Below, piece after piece: positions 57,469-64,000 of a DNA stretch of 64,000 bases. Each line of letters begins with the position of its first letter. Within the stretch, counting starts at the first letter, position 1. The notes below the pieces were generated by a model that had not been told where the DNA came from, ran no database searches, and worked only from the letters and a program-made list of their open reading frames with translations. The stretch comes from Pseudoxanthomonas kalamensis DSM 18571 (GTDB taxonomy: Bacteria; Pseudomonadota; Gammaproteobacteria; Xanthomonadales; Xanthomonadaceae). The stretch lies in assembly GCF_010211745.1 (NCBI RefSeq), contig NZ_PDWQ01000006.1, positions 159,106-223,105 on the forward strand, in the 5' to 3' direction. The position numbers were made by a program, and so were the translations under genes.

Positions 57469-57954
57469 ATGTCCGACTCCAACCCCTTCGCCTCCGGCCA
57501 GCCCACGATCTTCGATCTGGAAAAGCTGCTGCCCTACCGGCTCAGCGTGCTGTCCAACCGGGTCAGCTATGCCATTTCCAGCGAATACCACCGCCGCTTC
57601 GGCCTGGCCATCACCGAATGGCGGGTGATGGCGGTGCTGGGCCGCTACCCCGGACTGTCGGCGCGCGAGGTCACCGAGCGCACCGCCATGGACAAGGTCG
57701 CGGTCAGCCGCGCGGTCGCGCGCCTGCTCGAGCGCGGCCTGGTGCAGCGGGAAATCCACGGCGACGACCGCCGCCGCTCGGTGCTGACCCTGTCCGAAGC
57801 CGGGCGCTCGGTCTACGACGAAGTCGCGCCGATGGTACTGGCCTGCGAACGCAATCTGCTGGCGCCGCTGAGCGAGGAAGAATGCCTGCTGCTCGACAAG
57901 CTGATCGACAAGCTGGGCAAACAGGGCATGGAAGAGATGCTCAAGCACCTCTAA
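57469..57954 (+). CDS. MarR-family transcriptional regulator, probable homogentisate-pathway repressor
   Basis: 161 aa from the ATG at 57469. Winged-helix MarR fold: FGLAITEWRVMAVLGRYPGLSAREVTERTAMDKVAVSRAVARLLERGLVQRE covers the fold (key words ITEWRVMAVLGRYPGL, MDKVAVSRAVARLLERGL, HGDDRRRSVLTLSEAG). It is divergent from hpd-hmgA and binds, by prediction, the palindrome in the shared upstream region. The ligand is probably an aromatic pathway intermediate; this is inferred from context. It ends before a strong terminator. Confidence 0.9.
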   Translation: MSDSNPFASGQPTIFDLEKLLPYRLSVLSNRVSYAISSEYHRRFGLAITEWRVMAVLGRYPGLSAREVTERTAMDKVAVSRAVARLLERGLVQREIHGDDRRRSVLTLSEAGRSVYDEVAPMVLACERNLLAPLSEEECLLLDKLIDKLGKQGMEEMLKHL

Positions 57955-57980
57955 GCGCGGCATGCGTCGGCAGCGCACGG

Positions 57981-58008
57981 AAAAAGGCGGCCCGCGGGCC
58001 GCCTTTTT
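57981..58008. terminator. Bidirectional intrinsic terminator between marR and POT gene
   Basis: A perfect palindrome of 28 bases: AAAAAGGCGGCCCG followed by CGGGCCGCCTTTTT, giving a GC stem with an A run on one side and a T run on the other. It serves the convergent marR and peptide-transporter transcripts. Confidence 0.93.
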
Positions 58009-58034
58009 CATGCGCTGCCGGATTCGCCGGCGAC

Positions 58035-59534
58035 TCACTTCACCCCATGCATCAACCGGCTGATCAGCGGCGCGATCACGAACAGCAGCACGCCCGAACC
58101 GACCAGTGCCCAGAAGCCGAAGGTGTAGCCGGCATGCGCCGACTCGACAGTCATGCCGCCTTCGCCGCTGACCCTGCCGGCGAAGATGCCGGCCAGGTTG
58201 TTGCCGATGGCGATCGACAGGAACCAGCAGCCCATCGCCAGCCCGCTCAGCTTGTGCGGCGCCAGCTTGGTGGTCATCGACAATCCGATCGGCGACAGGC
58301 ACAACTCGCCGACCGACTGGATCACGTAGACCATGAACAGCGTCCAGAACGGGATCTTGCCGGCGTCGTCCACCATCTTCGACAGCGCGACCATCAGCAG
58401 CAGGAAGGCCAGTCCGTTGAAGATCAGGCCCAGCCCGAACTTGCGCGGAATTGACGGATTCACCTTTCCCATCCTCACCCACATCCACGCCATCACCGGC
58501 GCCAGGGTAATGATCGCGACCGAGTTCACCGACTGGAACCATTCCAGCGGGAAGGTCCAGCTGCCGAAATCACGATCGACAATCTTGTCCGCCAGGAACG
58601 TGAACGAACTGCCGGCCTGCTCGAAGAACATCCAGAACAGCACGTTGAACACGAAGATCACCAGCATCGCGAACACCTTGTCGCGGGCGACATGACCCTC
58701 GCGCACGCCTTCGATGATCAGCATCACCGCAGGAATGATGAACAGCGCCATCAGGATGGTCTGCAACGCATTCGCGTTGATCGTCAGCAGGAAATAGAAC
58801 AGCGGAATGCCGACTGCGAGGCCCAGCAGGGCGACCAGGCCGACACGCCCCAGACCTTCTTTCCCCTCTGCCGGCAAACCGATGCCCTTCAGCTGGCTAC
58901 GGCCGAACCAGAACCAGACCAGGCTCAGTACCATGCCGATGCCGGCGGAGATGAACACCCATTGGTAATGCGGATCATCGTTGGTGCCGAACACCTTGCG
59001 CGCCAGCCAGCCGGTAATGACCGGAGCGATCATCGCACCGATGTTGATGCCCATGTAGAAGATGGTGAAGCCGGAATCGCGACGCTCGTCCCCGTGCAGG
59101 TACAGCTTGCCGACCATGGTCGAGATGATCGGCTTGAACAGGCCGTTGCCGACGATGATCGTGGCCAGACCCAGCTTGAATACAAGCTCTGTCGGCGAGG
59201 CCAGCAGGAACAGTCCAGCCGCCATGAAGATTGCACCGACCAGAATCGAGCGCTGGTAACCGATCAGCTTGTCGGCCACGTAGCCGCCGAAGATCGCGCC
59301 GGCGTAGACCAGCGCCAGGTAGGCACCGTACAGCTCGCTGGCCGGCTTCTCGCCGGACGCGTCGCCACCGTGGAACTGGGCGACGATGTACAGCACCATG
59401 GCCCAGCGAATGCCGTAGAACGCGAAGCGTTCCCAGAATTCGGACATGAACAGCATCCACAACGGACGCGGATGGCCCATGACCTGCCTGAATTCCGGAA
59501 TCGGACTGCCTGCCGCCGTATTGGCGTCGCTCAT
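58035..59534 (-). CDS. POT/PTR2-family proton-coupled peptide transporter
   Basis: 499 aa MFS protein with about 14 helices. Family motifs are FMSEFWERFAFYGIRWAMVLY (the ExxERFxxYG motif that couples protons), GGYVADKLIGYQRSI and FTIFYMGINIGAMIAPVI (the PTR2 signature). It imports di- and tripeptides. It lies after kynA and the CbiM-like gene on the same strand, with a 103-base gap, and may share their transcript. Confidence 0.94.
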   Translation of the reverse strand: MSDANTAAGSPIPEFRQVMGHPRPLWMLFMSEFWERFAFYGIRWAMVLYIVAQFHGGDASGEKPASELYGAYLALVYAGAIFGGYVADKLIGYQRSILVGAIFMAAGLFLLASPTELVFKLGLATIIVGNGLFKPIISTMVGKLYLHGDERRDSGFTIFYMGINIGAMIAPVITGWLARKVFGTNDDPHYQWVFISAGIGMVLSLVWFWFGRSQLKGIGLPAEGKEGLGRVGLVALLGLAVGIPLFYFLLTINANALQTILMALFIIPAVMLIIEGVREGHVARDKVFAMLVIFVFNVLFWMFFEQAGSSFTFLADKIVDRDFGSWTFPLEWFQSVNSVAIITLAPVMAWMWVRMGKVNPSIPRKFGLGLIFNGLAFLLLMVALSKMVDDAGKIPFWTLFMVYVIQSVGELCLSPIGLSMTTKLAPHKLSGLAMGCWFLSIAIGNNLAGIFAGRVSGEGGMTVESAHAGYTFGFWALVGSGVLLFVIAPLISRLMHGVK

Positions 59535-59637
59535 TGATGTACCTCGCGGAAATCGTTCAAGAAAGCGCCCGCGGTCGCGGGCTGGTCGGCAGAATGGCCC
59601 AGCCCGACAGCGGCGTCAAACCGGCACGGATGGGCGT

Positions 59638-60279
59638 TCAACGCGGGCGCAGGTAGCGCGCATCGTCGAAACTGCTGCACCACTGCGGCCGGTACACCAC
59701 CACCAGCGCCATCGCGCCGCCGGACAGGAACGCCTCGCCGAACATCATCAGCGGCGTGGCCAGCAGGTAGGCCGGTACCGCGCGCGAACCCAGCCAGGCC
59801 ATCACCGCCGCCTTGGCCAGATTGCACACGGCGATGGTCAAGGCGCCGCCGAGGAAGGCCTGCACCAGCACGTAGACGAACAGGTTGGGCGGCAGCCGGC
59901 GCTCGGCGAAACGCGAAAACGCATGCCCGGCCAGCACCGGCAGCGCGGCGGTGGCGAGGAAATCCGGCGCCGGACCCAGCCAGGCCGCACCGGACACGCC
60001 CGCCAGCAGCGACACCACCGCCAGGACCCACAGCGCGAATTGCGGCCCGAACATCAGGGTGGCGACCATCGCGCCGACGAAGTTCAATCTCACATCGTCC
60101 AGCGCCCGGGTATTGAACAGCCGCAACAGCGCCAGCATGACCAGCGCCACGCCCAGCACCCGTTGCGCCTCGGCGTCGCCGCGCAGCTTGTGCCAGGGCA
60201 AGGTCCGTGCGGCCAGCGCCAGTGTCGCCACCATCAACGCCACGGCGACGTACTGCAAGGCCGGCGGCACCGCGTCCAC
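59638..60279 (-). CDS. CbiM/ECF-transporter-permease-like membrane protein
   Basis: 213 aa starting with GTG at 60279, six bases past the kynA stop. About six hydrophobic helices are present, with FNTRALDDVRLNFVGAMVATLMFGP and LPPNLFVYVLVQAFLGGALT resembling the CbiM/PF01891 membrane component. No cobalt/nickel ABC partner is nearby. The role is unknown. The tight spacing suggests cotranscription with kynA. Alternative starts are not obvious. Confidence 0.7.
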   Translation of the reverse strand: MDAVPPALQYVAVALMVATLALAARTLPWHKLRGDAEAQRVLGVALVMLALLRLFNTRALDDVRLNFVGAMVATLMFGPQFALWVLAVVSLLAGVSGAAWLGPAPDFLATAALPVLAGHAFSRFAERRLPPNLFVYVLVQAFLGGALTIAVCNLAKAAVMAWLGSRAVPAYLLATPLMMFGEAFLSGGAMALVVVYRPQWCSSFDDARYLRPR

Positions 60280-60285
60280 CCGCGG

Positions 60286-61164
60286 TCAGCGGCCTGGGCC
60301 GATGGCCGTGCGCACGTCGAACAGTTCGGGGAAGAAGGTCAACTCCAGCGCCTGCTTCAGGAAGCCCACCCCAGACGAGCCGCCGGTGCCGCGCTTGAAG
60401 CCGATGATCCGCATCACCGTGCGCATGTGGCGGAAGCGCCACAACTGGAACTGGGTTTCCAGGTCGACCAGATCCTCGCACAAGGAATACTCGCGCCAGT
60501 AGCGGTCGGTGTCCTCGTAGATGCGCTCGAACACCGGCACCAGCTCATGATCGAACACGTGCGGCTGCGACCAGTCGCGCTGCAGGTGCCGTGCCGGAAC
60601 CGCATGGCCGAAGCGCGCCAGGTAGTGCAGGAACTGTTCGTACAGGCTGGGCGATTCCAGCGCCTCGCGCAGCAGCGCCTGCCCGGACGGGTCGTATTCG
60701 AACACCTTCAGCATCGCCGCATTCTTGTTGCCCAGCAGGAATTCGACCCGACGGTACTGCAGCGACTGGAAGCCGGATGATGGCCCCAGTCCATCGCGGA
60801 ACTGCATGTATTCGGCCGGGGTCAGGGTCTCCAGTACCGCCCATTGCTCGATCAGCTGGCGTAGCACCTGCTTGCAGCGCGCGATCACCTTGCGGCACTG
60901 CCAGACCTCGTCGCGATGCATGTGGACGTTCGCCGCCGACAGTTCATGAATCAGCAGCTTCAGCCACAATTCCGACACCTGGTGCTGGACGATGAACAGC
61001 ATCTCGTCGTGATGCGGCGGTTCCGAAAGCGGCTGCTGCGCCGACAACAGCTTGTCCAGCTGCAGGTAGCCACCATAGGTGGTCCTGCCGGCCAGTTCGG
61101 TGTGGATGCCCGCCTCGAGCGGACGTTCGTTGTTGTCGATCGCCATCGGCGCAGAATATCGCAT
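60286..61164 (-). CDS. kynA: Tryptophan 2,3-dioxygenase
   Basis: 292 aa heme enzyme that opens tryptophan to N-formylkynurenine. Conserved words are [40 protein letters not shown] (key [12 protein letters not shown]), [37 protein letters not shown] (key [12 protein letters not shown]) and [14 protein letters not shown]. An internal ATG at 61146 is an alternative start. It is divergent from the E1alpha gene with 116 bases between. No other kyn genes are in the window. Confidence 0.97.
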   Translation of the reverse strand: MRYSAPMAIDNNERPLEAGIHTELAGRTTYGGYLQLDKLLSAQQPLSEPPHHDEMLFIVQHQVSELWLKLLIHELSAANVHMHRDEVWQCRKVIARCKQVLRQLIEQWAVLETLTPAEYMQFRDGLGPSSGFQSLQYRRVEFLLGNKNAAMLKVFEYDPSGQALLREALESPSLYEQFLHYLARFGHAVPARHLQRDWSQPHVFDHELVPVFERIYEDTDRYWREYSLCEDLVDLETQFQLWRFRHMRTVMRIIGFKRGTGGSSGVGFLKQALELTFFPELFDVRTAIGPGR

Positions 61165-61280
61165 CGGACCCGCGCCCGGGTCGACTCAAGCCCCGGATGC
61201 GGCAGCGTTGCCGCGACGCGCAACGGCATTGCCCGCGGCAACCGCTATCATCGGCGCATGACATTCACGCAGAACAGGAC

Positions 61281-62357
61281 ATGACGCTTGCCGCAAGCTT
61301 CGAAATCCAGTACCTGCAGTACCTCGACCCGGATGGCCGACTGCTGGACGATGCGCTGCCGGAAGCCGCACGCGACACCCGACACCTGAAGGATCTGTTC
61401 AAGCGCATGCTGTTCGTGCGCGCCTTCGACGGCAAGGCGGTCGCGCTGCAACGCACCGGCAAGTTGGGTACCTATGCCTCCAGCCTGGGCCACGAGGCCA
61501 CCCATGTCGGCATCGGCGCCTCGATGCAGGCCGACGACGTGTTCGCCCCCAGCTACCGCGAATACGGTGCGCAGTTCATGCGCGGCGTGCGCCCGCGCGA
61601 CGTGCTGCTGTACTGGGGCGGCGACGAACGCGGCAACGATTACGCCGATTGCCGGCAGGATTACGCCTGGAGCGTGCCGATCGCCACCCAGTGCCTGCAC
61701 GCGGCCGGCGCCGCGCTGGCGTTCAGGCTGCGCGGGCAAGCGCAGATCGCGGTCGGCGTCTGCGGCGACGGTGGATCGTCGAAGGCCGATTTCTACGCCG
61801 CGATCAATTCCGCCGGCGCCTACCGGCTGCCGCTGGTGCTGTGCGTGATCAACAACGGCTGGGCCATCTCGCTGCCGCGCAGCGCACAGACCGGTGCGCA
61901 AACGCTGGCGCAGAAAGGCATCGCCGGCGGCCTGTACTGCCTGCAGGCCGACGGCAATGACCTGCTGGCGGTGCTGGAGGCGATGCGCATCGCCGGCGAA
62001 CGCGCGCGCAACGGCGAAGGCGGCAGCGTGATCGAATTCGTCACCTATCGCCTGTCCGACCACACCACCGCCGACGATGCCCGCCGCTACCGCGACGACG
62101 CCGAGGTCAAGGCCGCCTGGCAACACGAACCACTGCTGCGGCTGCGGCGCTGGCTGCAGGTGCAGGACCTGTGGAGCGAGGAAGAGGAACGCGCCTGGCT
62201 GCAGGAGTGCGACGCGCAGGTCGCCGCCGAGGTCGACGCCTATCTGGCCACACCGCCGCAGCCGGTCGAGGCGATGTTCGATTACCTGTACGCCGATCCG
62301 CCAACCGATCTGCTGGCCCAGCGCGCGGCCGCCATCGCCTCGGAGCGCGGCCGATGA
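61281..62357 (+). CDS. pdhA: 2-oxoacid (pyruvate) dehydrogenase E1 component alpha subunit
   Basis: 358 aa from the ATG at 61281. The thiamine diphosphate motif runs from GDGGSSKADFYAAINSAGA to CVINNGWA (GDG...NN). Also seen are LGHEATHVGIGASM, YREYGAQFMRG and YRLSDHTTADDARRYR, which fit the alpha-2-beta-2 E1 class (PDH or branched-chain type). PDH is favoured by neighbours' resemblance, but branched-chain substrates cannot be ruled out. It is coupled to E1beta by ATGA. Confidence 0.92.
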   Translation: MTLAASFEIQYLQYLDPDGRLLDDALPEAARDTRHLKDLFKRMLFVRAFDGKAVALQRTGKLGTYASSLGHEATHVGIGASMQADDVFAPSYREYGAQFMRGVRPRDVLLYWGGDERGNDYADCRQDYAWSVPIATQCLHAAGAALAFRLRGQAQIAVGVCGDGGSSKADFYAAINSAGAYRLPLVLCVINNGWAISLPRSAQTGAQTLAQKGIAGGLYCLQADGNDLLAVLEAMRIAGERARNGEGGSVIEFVTYRLSDHTTADDARRYRDDAEVKAAWQHEPLLRLRRWLQVQDLWSEEEERAWLQECDAQVAAEVDAYLATPPQPVEAMFDYLYADPPTDLLAQRAAAIASERGR

Positions 62358-63343
62358 GCGCCGATCCCCCCATCACCCTGATCGAGGCGATCACCCAGGC
62401 CCTGGCCTGGGAGCTGCAGCACGACGATTCGGTGCTGGTGCTGGGCGAGGATGTCGGCGTCAACGGCGGCGTGTTCCGTGCCACCAATGGCCTGCAGCAA
62501 CGCTTCGGCGAACAGCGCGTGCTGGACACACCGCTGGACGAGACCACCATCGCCGGACTCGCCGTCGGCCTGGCCACCCAGGGCATGAAACCGGTGGCCG
62601 AAGCGCAGTTCGACGGCTTCGTCTATCCGATGCTCGACCAGATCGCCAGCCATGCCGTGCGCATGCGCAACCGTACCCGTGGCCGCCTGCATTGCCCGAT
62701 GGTGCTGCGAGTGCCGTGGGGCGGCGGCATCCGCGCGCCCGAGCACCATTCCGAAGCCAACGAAGCGATCTTCACCAACATCCCAGGGCTGCGGGTGGTG
62801 ATGCCGTCTTCGCCGCAACGCGCCTACGGCCTGCTGCTGGCCGCCATCCGCGATCCGGACCCGGTGATCTACATGGAACCCAAGCGGATCTACCGGCAGT
62901 ACAAGGAAACCGTGCCCGACGACGGCGAGGCGCTGCCGCTGGACGTGTGCTACGTGCTGCGCGACGGCGACGACGTGACCCTGGTGACCTGGGGCGCGCA
63001 GGTCAAGGAATGTCTGGAGGCGGCCGACGCGCTGTCCGCTGAAGGCATCGAGGCCGAAGTGATCGACGTGGCCACGCTGAAGCCGCTGGATTTCGACACC
63101 ATCGCCGAATCGGTGGCCAGGACCGGTCGCTGCGTGATCGTGCACGAAGCGCCGCGCACCGCCGGATTCGGCGCCGAGATCGCCGCACGCCTGGCCGAGC
63201 ACTCGATGTACGACCTGCTGGCGCCGGTCGAGCGCGTCACCGGGCCGGATACCCACATCCCGCTGTTCCGGCTGGAAATGAAATACCTGCCGAGCGTGGA
63301 CAAGATCGTCGCCGCAGCGAAGCGCACGCTGGCGGCAAGTTGA
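62354..63343 (+). CDS. pdhB: 2-oxoacid (pyruvate) dehydrogenase E1 component beta subunit
   Basis: 329 aa. Transketolase-like fold: LGEDVGVNGGVFRATNGLQ with the catalytic Glu, TPLDETTIAGLAVGLA, HCPMVLRVPWGGGIRAPEHHSE (key VPWGGGIRAPEHHSE) and the C-terminal ALPLDVCYVLRDGDDVTLVTWG. It overlaps the E1alpha stop by four bases. The E2 gene follows after a 63-base gap. Confidence 0.95.
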   Translation: MSADPPITLIEAITQALAWELQHDDSVLVLGEDVGVNGGVFRATNGLQQRFGEQRVLDTPLDETTIAGLAVGLATQGMKPVAEAQFDGFVYPMLDQIASHAVRMRNRTRGRLHCPMVLRVPWGGGIRAPEHHSEANEAIFTNIPGLRVVMPSSPQRAYGLLLAAIRDPDPVIYMEPKRIYRQYKETVPDDGEALPLDVCYVLRDGDDVTLVTWGAQVKECLEAADALSAEGIEAEVIDVATLKPLDFDTIAESVARTGRCVIVHEAPRTAGFGAEIAARLAEHSMYDLLAPVERVTGPDTHIPLFRLEMKYLPSVDKIVAAAKRTLAAS

Positions 63344-63406
63344 TCCACCATCATTCATCTGCGGTCCCATCACAGCGGGACCGCCGTACCAGAGGCCAGG
63401 CTTTCG

Positions 63407-63979
63407 ATGAGCGACACCAAGACCTTCCTGCTGCCCGACCTGGGCGAGGGCCTGCCCGACGCGACCATCGTGGAGTGGTTCGTCGGTGAAGGCGACACCA
63501 TCCTGCTCGATGCGCCGCTGGTGTCGATGGAAACCGCCAAGGCCGTGGTCGAGGTGCCGTCGCCGGTTTCCGGCACGGTGCTGAAGCTGGGCGGCAACGC
63601 CGGCGACATCGTTGCCACCGGCAGCATGCTGGCCGTGTTCGCGCCGGACCCGGCCCTGCCGCAGCGCGGCGAAGGCCACGACAGCGGCCATCGCCACGGT
63701 GCCGCCGCTTCGACCGCGGCCGGGCCTGCTTCACCCGCCACCGCAACCCAGGACGCCGGCACCGTGGTCGGCAGCATGCAGGTCTCCGACACGGTCCGCA
63801 GCGAACGTCTGGTCAGCGCCGGCGGCGCACGCGCGATGCCCGCCGTGCGCGCGATGGCGCGCAAGCTCGGTCTGGACCTGTCCCGCATCCGCGCCAGCGG
63901 TCCCGACGGCACGGTGACGATGGCCGACGTCAAGCAGGCGGCGGCGGAAGGCTCGACGGCTGAAGACACCCCCCCATCC
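63407..63979 (+). CDS. Dihydrolipoamide acyltransferase (E2), 3' truncated
   Basis: About 191 residues seen. The lipoyl domain carries the modified lysine in VSMETAKAVVEVPSP (Lys45). An Ala/Pro/Thr-rich linker follows, then a peripheral-subunit-binding domain (MPAVRAMARKLGLDLSRI, ASGPDGTVTMADV). The catalytic domain is missing because the contig ends; the final codons 63981-64000 are adapter-like and must not be read as a real C-terminus. It is the core of the same E1-E2 complex. Confidence 0.93.
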
Positions 63980-63980
63980 A

Positions 63981-64000
63981 TGTCTCTTATACAAATCTGA
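63981..64000. other. Probable Tn5/Nextera adapter sequence at contig end
   Basis: TGTCTCTTATACAAATCTGA matches the transposon mosaic end CTGTCTCTTATACACATCT followed by GA, with one mismatch (A for C at 63994). Such sequence comes from library construction, not the genome. It creates a false stop at 63998-64000 in the E2 frame. Confidence 0.9.

Noticed and set aside
61258..61284. Eight-codon frame (MTFTQNRT) whose stop overlaps the E1alpha start
   Set aside because: No ribosome site and no special codons; could be chance, so not listed as a gene.

Overview
The window looks like one end of a contig from a high-GC gammaproteobacterium of the Xanthomonadales (Xanthomonas / Lysobacter / Luteimonas type). 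This rests on a CRP-family regulator that closely matches Xanthomonas Clp, the metB/etf frame around a polysaccharide locus, and a trpE-trpG-trpD-trpC cluster close to clp. The genus cannot be fixed from sequence reading alone. The last 20 bases match a Tn5/Nextera adapter with one mismatch, so the right edge is probably a raw assembly end.

Region 1 (1-28.5 kb) is a surface-polysaccharide island between etfB-etfA and metB. This is the position known for the hypervariable O-antigen (LPS) cluster of Xanthomonas. By eye it is patchy in GC and often AT-richer than its flanks. The + strand part (1640-9865) holds a GT-B glycosyltransferase, a methyltransferase, a flippase-like membrane protein, a GtrB-like GT2 and a DUF2142 multi-spanning protein. 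A large secreted metalloprotease with FG-GAP repeats lies on the opposite strand among them. The minus-strand part (9874-28493) holds several multi-domain GT2/GT-B enzymes, a methyltransferase/P-loop protein that could cap chains, two coiled-coil proteins, a UDP-sugar 6-dehydrogenase and the Wzm/Wzt ABC exporter. Scars of turnover are an IS3-type transposase remnant and a decayed RgpF/GT-B chimera. A C-terminal module is shared by the DUF2142 protein, the methyltransferase and Wzt, and a short YYL-type repeat is shared by two other proteins. These links suggest one ABC-exported, end-modified glycan system with unusual parts.

Region 2 (28.5-50.3 kb) is mostly core genome: metB and cystathionine beta-synthase, a DUF465 protein, two envelope proteins (OmpA-like and DUF4398), pilU, a maiA/FAH tyrosine-degradation pair, a 2OG-Fe oxygenase, tRNA-Gln(CTG), rplM-rpsI, coq7, speD, clp and a TauE/SafE transporter. 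Next come a frameshifted zinc-ribbon gene and trpE-G-(DUF1543)-D-C with a HAD phosphatase. Rpe, a small J-domain protein, purC, an SMR transporter and an Mpo1-like protein follow. A possible Trp-rich leader peptide overlaps the trpE start.

Region 3 (50.3-64 kb) has an NAD-dependent epimerase-like protein, nhaA, nhaD and a CaCA antiporter, all downstream of hpd-hmgA. A MarR regulator is divergent from hpd. A POT peptide transporter, a CbiM-like membrane protein and kynA come next, then E1alpha-E1beta-E2 of a 2-oxoacid dehydrogenase. The same imperfect palindrome sits next to the -10 element upstream of hpd/marR and upstream of FAH-maiA, so one MarR protein probably controls both parts of the homogentisate pathway.
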